The notes under the pieces are model-generated. The model searched no databases, was not told where the DNA came from, and saw nothing but the letters and a program-made list of their open reading frames with translations. A stretch of DNA of 64,000 bases from Drosophila persimilis (taxonomy: Eukaryota > Arthropoda > Insecta > Diptera > Drosophilidae). The stretch is taken from NCBI RefSeq assembly GCF_003286085.1, contig NW_020825317.1, positions 744,001-808,000 of the forward strand, given 5' to 3'. Position 1 is the stretch's first letter; each line of letters starts with the position of its first letter. A program made the translations under genes and the position numbers. This document shows, piece by piece, positions 1 through 9,900 of the stretch.

Positions 1-745
1 ATTCCCGAGTGCCCAACCGCGGACGCTTTCCACTTTCTTTCCCATGAGATCTATGGGGAGGAGGTCCAGCACAGTATCCAGGGCTTCCCCTGGAGTAGTG
101 CGTAGCCCGCCAGTTATGCATAGCTCTGCCATGCGTTGAACTCTGCTGAGTTTATTGAGGCATGTCCTTTTGTCTAAGGCTGGCCACCATACTACCGCTC
201 CATAGAGCATGATCGGTCGTATGATGGTGGTGTACAGCCCCCGAACTATATAGGGGGTCATTCCCCATCTTAGTCCGATGGCTTTCCTGCAAGTATAGAG
301 GGCTACTGTGGCCTTCTTTACTCTATCCTCTATGCTCAATTTCCAATCGAGCTTTCTATCGAGGACTAGACCAAGATACTTGGCGTTGTTGCTGAAGATT
401 AGCGCTTCCCCACATAGTCTTGGGGGAATCAGTGCCGGGACTTTGTACTTCCTAGTGAAGAGCACCAGTTCCGTTTTAGACGGGTTGACGCCTAACCCGC
501 ATTTGTCTGCCCATTTTGACATCTTCATGAGAGTGCTTGTCAGGCACTCACACAGCGTCTGCGGGAATTTACCCGAGAATGCTATAGCAACATCTTCCGC
601 ATACGCCACCACGCGGCAGCCACCCCCCTCTATCTCCCGCAGCAGTTCGTTCACTGCCACGTTCCATAGGAGGGGCGAGAGGACTCCGCCCTGCGGGGTG
701 CCTCTACTGACAAATCTGGTGGACGTTGACGTCCCCAGTGATGCC
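1..745 (-). pseudogene. LOA element ORF2, C-terminal reverse transcriptase part (partial)
   Basis: In a different frame from the upstream part, the minus strand is open from about 745 to the window edge. It contains RGTPQGGVLSPLLWN (RT motif 4), then the active-site box read as AYAEDVAIAF, then GVNPSKTELVLFTRKYK, AKYLGLVLDRKLDW and the thumb/connection motif MLYGAVVWWPAL. The active-site box should be YADD, as in the second LOA copy in this window at 11250; here the first aspartate codon reads GAA (glutamate). The reading frame is otherwise clean to base 1, so the frame break upstream is recent relative to general decay. Confidence 0.75.
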
Positions 746-2471
746 TCGGGAGGATGTTATTAAAGGCGCCTTCTATGTCGAGGAAGGCTACCAGGGTGTA
801 CTCCTTACAGTTGAGGGACGCTTCTATGATCGATGTGATCGTGTATAGGGCCGTTTCGGTGGATCTTCCTTTCCGATAGGCATGCTGGGAGTCTGAGAAT
901 AGACTAGGCGGAATATTTACCGTGAGATGCATCCCCAAAAGCCGTTCCATCGTCTTCAGAAGGAAGGACGATAGACTTATGGGTCTGAAATCTTTGGGGG
1001 CAGTGTGCGAGGGGTTTCCTGCCTTGGGGATGAAGACGACTTTGGTATGAAGCCAGGTTTCCGGGATATATCCATGGGAGAAGATTCCCTCGTATATCCT
1101 TTTGAGCCAATTAGTGGCTTTTTGTCCAGCGTGAATCAGTTGGGCAGGGATGATGCCATCTGGTCCCGCGGATTTGTATGGTTTGAAGCTTTTTATTGCC
1201 CAGGAAATGTTCTCCTGGCTTAGCAGGTTCATGATAACACTTGAGGCAACGGAGGGAGCCGCGATGTAGTGTGGTCTGTTTTCAACGCAGCCGGGAAAGT
1301 GGGTGTTAAGGAGAAGATTTAGCGACTCATTGCTGGACGTTGTCCATGATTGGTCGGCGTTCTTCAGGTAGCCCAGAGTGGGTGTAGTCTTGGAGAGAAC
1401 TTTGCGCAAGCGCGAGGCTTCCGAGTTATTCTCAATGTCGCTACAGAACTTACGCCATGAGGCGCGTTTGGCTTTCCTCAGTTCTTTATTGTAAACTGAC
1501 AGACTGGCCTTGTAATCGGCCCAGTTCTGCTCAGCGTTTTCAGCCTTAGCTTTATTGAAGAGTCTTCGGGAGGCTTTCCGGAGTTCCCTCAGTTTCGGAC
1601 TCCACCATTCAGGTTTCTTCCGGCCTCTGCTCTTGCTAGAGGGGCAGGATTTATCGAGCGCCTCATTGCAGGCGTCGGTAAATAGTTTAACAAGATGAGT
1701 CGTGGCTTCCCTGGAGATCTCCTCCTCAGGTGGAGTCTCAGGGAGAACACGACAGAGGTGGTCTGAGTACCGAGCCCAGTTTGTCCGCCTAAGGTTCCGA
1801 AATTGAGCTGGTCTTGGTAGTGAAAAAGAGAATACGGCTTCCACGTACCTGTGGTCCGAGAAGGAGTGCTCTTCCAGGACCCTCCAGGATACGATGTTCC
1901 CGTGTAACTCATGAGAGTCAAGTGTGAGGTCCAGGACCTCCTTGCGGTTTTTAATAATGAAGGTGGGATCACTCCACATATTTAAAAGGACCATCTGAGT
2001 GGTCAGTAAATAGTTGAAAAGGTACTCACCCCTTTCGTTGGTGTCAGTGCTTCCCCACTGGCAGTGGTGTGCATTGGCGTCGCCGGTGTCCTTGGCCTCG
2101 CAGTCTGTGATTAGCGCCCTGAGCGCCTGTAGAGGGGGGTCTGGTTGGTCGTGACCCATGTACGTGGAGCAGATTCTCAGTGAGCACCCCTGGCCTTCGA
2201 GGCTCACTGCTGTTTGGTCTTCATTGCTGAAATTTGGGAGCAAAAATAAGTGCAAATCTCTTTTTGCAAGGATGCAGGTGCGAGTTTTACCTGCGGAGTC
2301 AGCTACGTATAGCTTATAGTCAGGAGTCCTCAGACCAGAGACCCTGTTTCCGAGGATCCAGGGCTCCTGAATGAGGACTATGTCGGCTCCACCCTTGGCT
2401 AGGTGGAGCAGGAGAGCAGCGCATGCTGCCTTACAATGGTGGAGGTTTATCTGCAGGAGTATCAGTGACAT
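651..2471 (-). pseudogene. LOA element ORF2, endonuclease and N-terminal reverse transcriptase
   Basis: The ORF gives 606 codons. Residues ~1-210 form the apurinic/apyrimidinic-like endonuclease: LIQEP near residue 35, GDANAHHCQWGS near 130 and SFSDHRYVEA near 205. After a basic linker with WWSPKLRELRK near 290, the reverse transcriptase starts at about residue 430 with KSAGPDGIIPAQL, then KDFRPISLSSFLLKT and FLDIEGAFNN. Just after GAFNN the frame is lost: the true continuation (RGTPQGGVLSPLLWN) is in another frame at about 690-735, and roughly 100-120 bases separating these motifs in the related copy at 10.9-11.2 kb are missing here. The last ~30 residues are therefore out-of-frame. The protein would nick target DNA and prime reverse transcription there. 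Confidence 0.8.
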
Positions 2472-3842
2472 TCCTGAGGTCCACCTCCACCATTGTCCTG
2501 TCGTGGTCGCTCTCCGAAGAGTCCAACTCCTCCGCGACCCCGATGTGTTTGAGATCCCTAGTGAGATCGCTCACGTCTGAGACGTAACCATCTAAGATGT
2601 CATCCGACACCACTGATGCCACGTCTGACACCGCAGGCTTGATCTCCATACTAGAGATCTCCGGGGGCTCCAGGTCTGGCTCGACCGTCGGCTGCATGCC
2701 TTTGGAGTCGGACTTGTACGGTACTACGACTACTTTCTTGTAGCCGTAGTCCACAGCGCCCTCCGTGTCGTGGAGAAGTCTGACTGACTCCTCGTTCAGG
2801 ACGAGGATAATTTGGCGCCTCTGCCCGTTGCTCTCCTCTACTTTGGCCACCTTCCAATCGGCTGTGGGAAGGTGGGGGTTGCAGACCTGCAGAATCCGGA
2901 GAATCTTATCCGGCTCTGCAGGCTTCGCCGAGACCCACGCTCTGGCCCTCGGCTTGCTGGGGATGTCCTCCCACTTCACGACCTCCAGCTGGGCTCCTGG
3001 GTAGACCTCCTTGAGCGACGCTACCGCCTTCGCGTAGAGGGCCACCGAGCGAGCATCTTGGTAGGCGATGGCTTTCACCCTGCCTTGGTGCCACCCGGCG
3101 TCCTCACACTTGGGCGGTGGTCCTCCATTCTCCTCCAACTCCTGGAGGAAACGGTCTTGGAGCTCGTTTTCCACGAGGTGCCACTTGTCCCTAGGGATCT
3201 GCCCGTCTTTAGAGCCCCTGTCTAGGACTCCAATCAGGGTTTTTCCCCTCGCCACCTCGGCAAACGAGCGGTTGCTCAATGTCTTTGTCCTCTTGGCCTG
3301 TTGGACTTGTGTGGCGGTGTCCTCCGCCGAGCGTTGCCGCTTGCTTGGGGCCTTGGCTGTGGCCTTGCCAGCTTTGGCTGGCTGGTACTCGGGTAGGACT
3401 GTCTTGGCCCATCGCCGCGATTCGATTCCCTGGGCAGACGCCAGGAACACCGGGTCGTCGTTGCCCAGGATGAAGGCCGCACGTCTTTTGTCCTGGAACT
3501 TGGGCCTATCTTTCGAGGCAGAGGCGCCGCCTGCCAGGGTTGTCAAGGGGTTCCCGGTCCCAAGGGGTCCGCCAGCCGCGATATCGCTCTGCATGGTCGT
3601 CCCCCCGGTAACCGGTAACCCCGGTAACCCCCCGACGTGGATTGGCCCGATTGGCTTTTCGGTCCTCTCCTCACAGCGCCTGCTGCCTCGAGACGGTGGA
3701 CCGACTTAGTCTCCTTCCCCGTCTTTTTGGGCACTGGTTTCCCAGATGCATTTGTAGAGGGATGGTCTTTTCCCTCCGGCACTTTAGGAGGAGTGCCGTG
3801 CTCCTTTGCGGTGTTTTTTGTTGTAATATTTAAATTTGGCAT
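2431..3842 (-). pseudogene. LOA element ORF1 (gag-like, DUF4780-type), frameshifted
   Basis: The continuous part (2431-3594, 387 residues) is a basic N-terminal segment followed by a conserved region with motifs such as WHLVENELQDRF and a final acidic tail; this resembles the DUF4780 domain of LOA-type ORF1 proteins. The natural start appears to be an ATG at 3842-3840, which opens a lysine-rich N-terminus in another frame. The two frames meet near 3595-3620, in a run of C residues and short GGTAACC repeats, so a one- or two-base slip probably broke the gene. ORF1 normally coats the RNA and chaperones reverse transcription. Its stop (2431) overlaps the ORF2 start (2471), the usual arrangement in this clade. 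I see no CCHC zinc knuckle. Confidence 0.7.
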
Positions 3843-4386
3843 ATTTGATCCCACGAGTAGGCGGAAAGGGGTTAGTCGCCCGGGGCATAGGCCGCGTGCT
3901 CCGGGAAGCCTTATTAAAACTGGAGGTCGGCAGGTATCCAGAGTCCGCATATAAGCGACCGAGCACCCCCTCGGCCATGCATCCCTCGGCATATGACAGT
4001 GTCACCTTGGATTGGGGTTATTTCACTGAGAGTTTTCTTCTCTCCGCCCGACTACAATTAGCCAGCATCCTGGCAGAGACATGACCGTACCAGGACCTGT
4101 TTCCAGCCGCCCTCACGGGGAGAGTATAGTCGCACTTCCGCCGGTGTGTACAGTTACGGCGGGTGCCGGTTCGCTCGTGCCCACCTGTATCCTATGACGC
4201 GGAGCACAGTCGCCTTGGATCCAGGGCAAGCCATGAACCCGAGGCGCCTGTGCCCCGTTCCGAGTATACAGTTGTGACGAGCCGACCCGACATCCGTTTA
4301 TCCCCCTGTAGCACCCGACGGCTGACGGCCACAATATTATTAATATAAAAAAAATAAAAAAAAGGAAAAAAAAAATAAAAAAAAAC
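3843..4386 (-). other. 5' leader of LOA copy 1 and A-rich boundary
   Basis: GC-rich sequence without a credible ORF lies upstream of the ORF1 start and is best read as the element's 5' UTR and internal promoter. It ends in an A-rich tract (about 4341-4386, many AAAATAAAA units) of uncertain origin. Confidence 0.45.
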
Positions 4387-4739
4387 CAATTATTTCTGTA
4401 TGCTCTGGATCGCCTTTATATATTGATAATTATAAATTAGTTGTAAATTATAAACGGAAATACATACATAACCAAATAACGAAATTTCTCAACTGACGTT
4501 AGTTCAATAGTTTCATTTCAATATGTTCTTTTATCTCCAGAACTAAGTAACAAATTATACTTTTGATCATCATTCTTAATTTACAAATAGAATTTTCTTT
4601 AATACTACTAACAAGGAAATTGAATTGAAGTTATTCCAATTCCATCACGTGCACTAAGCTCTACCAAGACAAAGTTTGTTACGCTCGGATCCCAGGAAGA
4701 ACCGACCGCAGGGCTCTGCTGCATAACGAGCGACATTTA
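4387..4739. other. AT-rich spacer, nothing recognised
   Basis: About 350 bases between the LOA element and the mariner inverted repeat. No ORF, RNA or repeat was recognised. Confidence 0.4.
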
Positions 4740-4812
4740 TACGAGGGCTGCTTTTTATATTTCGGGAATAGCAAATATGAACCAAAGCTTTTAAATGAAA
4801 ATGATTTTATTT

Positions 4813-5846
4813 TTATACCCGATACTCAAAATGAGTATTGGGGTATATTAGATTTGTGGTAAAAGTGGATGTGTGTAACGTCCAGAAGGAATCGTTTCCG
4901 ACCGCATAAAGTATATATATTCTTGATCAGCACCAATAGCCGAGTCGATTGAGCCCTGTCTGTCTGTCCGTCTGTCCGTCCGTCCGTCCGTCTGTCCGTC
5001 CCCTTCAGCGCCTAGTGCTCAAAGACTATAAGAGCTAGAGCAACGATGTTTTGGATCCAGACTTCTGTGATATGTCACTGCTACAAAAATATTTCAGAAT
5101 ATACGCAGAATCGTAGAGAATTACCATATCTTTTAAACTGCAGAATCTGAATTGAATCGTATCATTAGTTTAGCCAGAATCAAGAAAACAATTTCATTCT
5201 TTCTCGCTCTGTCTCTCTCTAACACACAGGTTTCATGGTATGTTTTGCCAATTGCAAAATATGAGTTCAAGGATCTCAGAACCTGTAACAGCCAGAGTAA
5301 CCAAATTTGGTATCCACACATCTGTAATATCGGACCTTGACCATATTGTGTCAAAATTTCGCCACACCCCCTTCCGCCCCCGCAAAGGACGAAAATCTGG
5401 GACATCCACAAATCTCAGAGACTATTAACGCTAGAGTAACCAAATTTGTTATCCGCACTTCTGTTAGATCTCACTATAAAACGTATATCTCAAAATTTCG
5501 CCCCACCCCCTTCCGCCCCCACAAAGGACGAAAATCTGTTGCATCCACAATATTGCAGATTCGAGAAAACTAAAAACGCAGAATCATAGATAACGACCAT
5601 ATCTATCCGATTGCTGAATCTGGATCAGATCGGATCATTTTTGTAGCCAAAAGGAACAAATCAATTTGCACTGGCTACGCAGCGCCTGACGTCACGCTCA
5701 GACTGATTTTCTGTCTCTCTCGCACGCACTCTTTGTCGTGTCGCTTAATATTAGCGGCGTCTGCCGGAGGAGAGCCATACTGACTTAGTATCGGCTATAA
5801 ATGTAGAGTTGCGGTGTCCGCAGCAACTCACAACGTTCCCCCTCGT
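4813..5846 (+). mobile_element. DINE-1/INE-1-like element (copy 1, near full length)
   Basis: It begins TTATACCCGATACTC at 4813, passes through the CATAAAGTATATATATTC and CTGTCTGTCCGTC blocks typical of DINE-1/INE-1 elements, and ends with a GTTGCGGTGTCCGCAGCAAC hairpin followed by ACGTTCCCCCTCG near 5846. A 3' hairpin close to the terminus is the hallmark of Helitron-derived non-autonomous elements. It encodes no protein; short ORFs across it are chance products repeated in every copy. It sits inside the mariner 3' UTR. Confidence 0.7.
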
Positions 5847-6710
5847 TTTTTAATACATTCCCTCTCATCAATCCACTCCATCAATACACTTTTGCATTCG
5901 TTAGAACCATGCTCATAGCAATTTTTCAATCCCTTTTGAGACACCTCCAAAACTTGGTTTTTGAACTCTAGAACTGCTTCTTCGGCGCTCGTAAATCGTT
6001 GACCACGCAGTTTTTGTAAGAAATAAAAAGAAGTCATTGGGTTCCAAGTCAGGACTGAAGGGCGGATGAGTCGTCAATTCGATGTTTTGACTGTAGGAAA
6101 ATTGATCTGTTTGTCGAGATTTGTCGAGAGATCGCCTTGATATTGATGGAGAACGATTCGTGTTTGGCAGTTGGCTTGGCGAATTTCTCCAAAGACCTCC
6201 GGCAAAAAAATGGTTGTTTACCACTCAGAATTGACAGTCCTACGTTGCTCTAGCAGAACAATGGCCACATGACCCATTCTCCCGAAGAAACAGGCAACCA
6301 TTTGCTTCAAAGTGCTTCGTGCTCAAACAACTTCTGTTGGATTTGGCTCATCTAGAAACACCCACACGGTCGATTGCTGTTTAGTTTCCGGCTCATACGC
6401 ATATATCCATCATTCATCACCTATCACTCCAATCGACGCGAGCCTTTTTTGATTGATAAGTTATAAGGTATCCAACGAGAACAAAAATTTTTTGCAACTT
6501 AGTGTTCATGGAAAATGGAATTTATTGAAGTGGAGTTAGTGTGCAAGGATGCCTCTATCTTACAATATGTCACATGTCGATCTTGCACTATAAGTTCACG
6601 CACACCATCGATGTTTTGTGGCACAAAAACTGATTTTGGACGACCTTCACGGGACTCATCATCGACTGAGCTACGACCACGATTAAAATCTGCAAACCAG
6701 CGATAACACA
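5847..6710 (-). pseudogene. mariner transposase remnant
   Basis: Two open segments remain (about 6499-6710 and 5913-6224), joined by stretches that read only in other frames. Recognisable pieces are RWFADFNRGRSSVDDESREGRP (helix-turn-helix and linker region), QDRHVTYCKIEAS, and in the catalytic half PPFSPDLEPNDFFLF, which carries the third catalytic aspartate of the mariner DD34D triad. Frameshifts and internal stops make it inactive. A complete mariner transposase is about 340-350 residues; the first ~50 residues are missing here. Confidence 0.75.
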
Positions 6711-6937
6711 GCCCCAAAAAAAATAGTGTCATGCGCGGCTGACCAGAGTATGTATTTTGGGACCCTGAACACAAATCCAAGGTCAGATTTCCTCCATCAC
6801 GTCTGGTTTTTTTTCTAACCTCAAAAAACCTATATTGTTGAAACATGGTGGAAACTCATTTGAAAATTTGATTGGATTTGCTTGAAACTCGTCACTCCGG
6901 CGCTTTCGTGGTCAATAATTACGACTGACAGGTTTGT
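6711..6937. other. Unassigned DNA between mariner and DINE-1
   Basis: Joined to the truncated 5' edge of the mariner. A short minus-strand ORF runs through it into the mariner frame, but the sequence before RWFAD does not resemble a mariner N-terminus. Origin unknown. Confidence 0.35.
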
Positions 6938-7436
6938 CTAAAAATTTCGCCACACCCCCTGCCGCTCCCGCAAAGGACTTAAATGTGTGGCATCCACAAA
7001 TCTCAGAGACTATTAAGGCTAGAGTAAACAAATTTGGTATCCACACTCCTGATGGATCTCACTATAAAACGTATATCTCCAAATTTCGCCCCACCCCCTT
7101 CCGCCCCCACAAAAGACGAAAATCTGTTGCATCCACAATATTGCAGATTCGAGAAAACTAGAAACGCACAATCATAGAGAATGACCGTATCTCTCCGGTT
7201 GCTGAATCTGGATCAGATCAGATCATTTTTATAGACAAGAGGAACAAATCAATTTGCAGTGGCTACGCAGCGCCCGACGTCACGCTCAGACTGATTTTCT
7301 GTCTCTCTCGCACGCACTCTTTGTCGTGTCGTTTAATAATAGCGGCGTCCGCCGGAGGAGAGCCATACTGACTGATTATTGGGTATAAATGTAGAGTTGC
7401 GGTCCGGCGAGCAACTCACAACGTTACCACTCGTTT
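6938..7436 (+). mobile_element. DINE-1-like element (copy 2, 5'-truncated)
   Basis: Starts inside the repeat (AAAATTTCGCCACACCCCC block) and keeps the 3' hairpin and ACGTTACCACTCG terminus. About 500 bases. Confidence 0.65.
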
Positions 7437-7492
7437 GCTTACTTTTTAGGTTTTTATTTTTCGGTCCTTCTTTTCATCGATATGTTTCATTT

Positions 7493-8412
7493 TCAAATTT
7501 CTGACAAAAAAAAAACAGTCAAAAAAAACAAAATCTTATTTCTTGCTAAGTTATTAAGCTCCGCAAACTCGGCTTTACGAAAGCGTTTAGGTAGCCTCGT
7601 CGGCTGATCCAATACAGTTGGTCCTATATCTAGCGGCACTTCGAAAGTATGATGGTGGGCGTCTTCAGTTGTAGTGAGCGGAAAGGCTTGGGCTAACAAC
7701 ACTATGGTCGGATCCGAAACAAAGCACAGATCAAGCAATCGACCCAAGGAATTTTTCACATGATTGACTTGAGACAGGGACAGGTCAAGCAAGCCGTCAA
7801 CAAAGTCATGTCGTGACATGGGCACTAGGATACTAGACTCGTTTACCGAAGACCAAACAGTTCCTGGTTGAAGTCACCAAGAACTATCATACGATCTTTA
7901 TCAGATAGCGAGGAAGCAACAGCGGTTAAAGCGGACAAGTGCTGATCATAAATTGAAATATCCGAAGAAGGTGGGATATACGAGCAAGTAATGAATATAG
8001 CGAAAGCGGGACGAATCAGTTTTACACACAGGAATTCCAGTTCCTGTTGAACTTGGACTGTGAAGTGTTCTGACGTGACGTAAGAGTCCACTGCAATTAG
8101 AACCCCTCCTGCACGTCGAGACGAACGGTCCTTTCTAAAAGTTGTGTACCGACCTGCCAAAACCTCGGAACTAAGAATGTCCGGCTTTAACCAGGTTTCA
8201 GTAAACACAATAACGTGGGAAGCAAATGCAACACTATCCCGGAAAAGAATGCTGAGCTTACTACGTAAGCCGCTAACATTCTGATACGTTACTAAAAGAG
8301 AAGTTAATTTTTTGGAAGGGTGGAAGCAGGATGGAAGGAGATCCCGCGGAGTGACCCTTTTGCGCCTCGGAGACTTATCAAGCAGTTGCAGACTGATAAA
8401 CTGCGACTCCAT
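7493..8412 (-). pseudogene. Non-LTR retrotransposon endonuclease domain (CR1/Jockey-like), 5' fragment
   Basis: Two minus-strand frames (8412-7843 and 7825-7493) cover an apurinic-type endonuclease domain. Visible motifs are LLVTYQNVSGLRSK, VFTETWL (catalytic glutamate), RAGGVLIAVDS, CSYIPPSSD and VLGDFN (catalytic aspartate and asparagine), then LLDLCFVSDP in the second frame. A frameshift at about 7826-7845 separates them. The reverse transcriptase that should follow is absent; the sequence ends in an A/T run near 7500. The YQNVSGLRSK opening suggests the CR1/Jockey group rather than LOA, but the subclade is uncertain. Confidence 0.65.
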
Positions 8413-9199
8413 GGCTAGGAGCCGATCGTACTGCTATTTAAAGAAAACGGTCAGCTCCTTAAAGCCCTTCCGCGTCTGCCTCATAAATATTACCATGTCA
8501 TTCTCAGACGCACGGCATGCCTAACAACTGTAGTGCAAGCCATAACGTTTTGAGATGGCATCTCTCAAGAGAGCCGTAAAACCAGCGCATTTTGTGTGCA
8601 CTACGAAACAGAAAAAAATTCAAAAATAATAATAAATAATAATAATAAACATTAATAAAATCAAATAAGATTTTAAACCAAATAGGTAACAGACCAGTGT
8701 GCCAGACAAACGCTAATAGGAGGAGAGGAGAGCAGTTGCAGTAGCAGCTAATGAGACAGAGGGCTACTGAACAGAAAGTTTCGAGAGCGAGAGAGAAAGA
8801 GCAGGTATTTAAGTTTAGGGAGGTTATAGGGAGAGAGTGGTAGCACAACAAAAGCTACAAGAGCAGGCTGTAATGCAATACATTGCATTACAATGCGTAC
8901 TCACTGCAACAACACAAACACGACTAACCGACGCCGAAAAATAAAAAGTTAAATAATGTTTTAACACAGATGCAGATTTACAGATTGCAGGATGGTTCGG
9001 AAGTTAATTAAAGTTTATTCACGAAAACACCGGTTGTTTATGCCAAACAAAAGGAAAAAAACGGAGCGCAAAAAAAAGCGTCTGGTCACTACGAAAGAGA
9101 ACGACGAAATAAAGCAGCGGACAGCGATACCAAACTACATATAAAATAAATTGTATAAGTTACATAAATCATAATTACATACATAAATGGCGAAAATCC
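8413..9199. other. Non-coding DNA with a perfect palindrome (8869-8892)
   Basis: No credible ORF. It holds an AT-rich stretch near 8620-8680, a purine-rich GAGAGCGAGAGAGAAAGAG tract, and at 8869-8892 an 11-base perfect inverted repeat (TGTAATGCAAT / ATTGCATTACA) with a 2-base centre. Some of it may be 5' DNA of the flanking retrotransposons. Confidence 0.4.
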
Positions 9200-9238
9200 T
9201 GTAGCTGAACCCTACACGAGGGTGCCGGCTGGGCAATG

Positions 9239-9304
9239 GACACTGCATTACCCCGGACAAGGGTAATGCACTGTCGCTTGCTCTGTCCGGGGTAATGCAG
9301 TGTC
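9239..9304. repeat. Strong hairpin in the LOA copy 2 leader
   Basis: Arms 9239-9259 and 9284-9304 are perfectly complementary over 21 bases (left arm begins GACACTGCATTACC), with a 24-base loop. The loop itself contains a second, slightly changed copy of one arm (GGGTAATGCACTGTC), so alternative folds are possible. Confidence 0.8.
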
Positions 9305-9433
9305 TAGCTAAGGCTATGGTCCGGCGTCTTCCCGATTCAAAGTCGGGGGAACCGAACCAGGGCCATGGCTAGAGGTGCCTGGCGGTCAGGCCCCCCCGAA
9401 AAATATTAACCAGTATGGACCCTCGGGCCAAAT

Positions 9434-9900
9434 ATGGAGGCGAAGAAGGATAAAGCACGGGTTGGGATGTCAACCCAAACGTCGGTGGGAAGCGTGACTG
9501 CTACCACCGGCGGGCACGGGGAGGAGCAATCCTCTCTGCGTGTCGCCAGCGGTCACACCTCAGACTTGGAGGGAGCAGGCCAAGTCAGTTGTAAAGCTAC
9601 TGCCACAACAACAACAACAAAAACAACTCACTCCGCAGCCTGCAAGTTGAGCGCACAGATGCCGTAGTCGACACAGACACGGATCTGGAGAGCGGGCTCT
9701 CTCTGAGCAGGACGGAGGAAGAGAGCCTTCTCCGCTCGCCGGAACCAGGCACCAGCTCCCTGCGTAGGGAAGGGCCGAAGCGTTCCAAGGAGGGGATGAA
9801 GGCCAAAGCACAATACAAAGCGGCCCTCAATATCAAAAGCCGGCTGCAAGGTAAAGTAGACATCTCCCAGGAGGAGAAGGTCAAGCTAGCCTGGGCCTAG
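9434..9900 (+). pseudogene. LOA copy 2 ORF1 N-terminal remnant
   Basis: An ATG at 9434 opens a 77-codon S/T/G-rich frame. The likely true continuation shifts frame near 9600-9660 (in or after the CAACAACAACAA run) and reads on through a charged segment (SRTEEESLLRSPEPGTSSL, then a lysine-rich stretch) to a TAG at 9898. It is recognised by position and composition only; no conserved gag domain remains. The next segment, derived from ORF2, is in the same frame directly after that TAG. Confidence 0.5.

Larger units (their letters stand above)
1..4340 (-). mobile_element. LOA-clade non-LTR retrotransposon, copy 1 (runs off left edge)
   Basis: Reading leftward, the element shows a GC-rich 5' leader, ORF1 and then an overlapping ORF2 with an apurinic-type endonuclease followed by reverse transcriptase. 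The layout and protein motifs match the LOA clade (LOA, TRIM, Bilbo and baggins type elements of Drosophila). The 3' end, including any RNase H domain, lies beyond base 1. It is a dead copy: ORF1 carries a frameshift, ORF2 has an internal deletion, and the catalytic YxDD box is altered. GC content is clearly higher than in the flanking DNA. The right boundary is placed where GC-rich sequence gives way to an A-rich run at about 4340-4386 and is approximate. Confidence 0.85.
4742..6710 (-). mobile_element. mariner-like element, copy 1, split by a DINE-1
   Basis: The 3' terminal repeat sits at 4742-4771 after a TA dinucleotide (CGAGGGCTGC...TTTCGGGAATAG); it matches, inverted, the 3' end of the mariner copy at 16042. 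The element's 3' UTR is interrupted at 4813 by a DINE-1 and resumes at about 5847 with the end of the transposase gene. The 5' end is lost: transposase sequence stops near 6706 and joins unrelated DNA. The DINE-1/mariner junction is the same as at 14445. Confidence 0.75.

Noticed and set aside
308-763. 151-codon plus-strand ORF
   Set aside because: Antisense shadow of the reverse transcriptase on the minus strand.
3068-3709. 213-codon plus-strand ORF over LOA ORF1
   Set aside because: Antisense shadow of the GC-rich ORF1 frame; the minus strand carries the recognisable protein.
5133-5573. Recurrent ORFs of about 60-90 codons ([15 protein letters not shown] and similar)
   Set aside because: They recur in every DINE-1 copy in both orientations and carry no protein-family signature; they are chance frames of a non-coding repeat.
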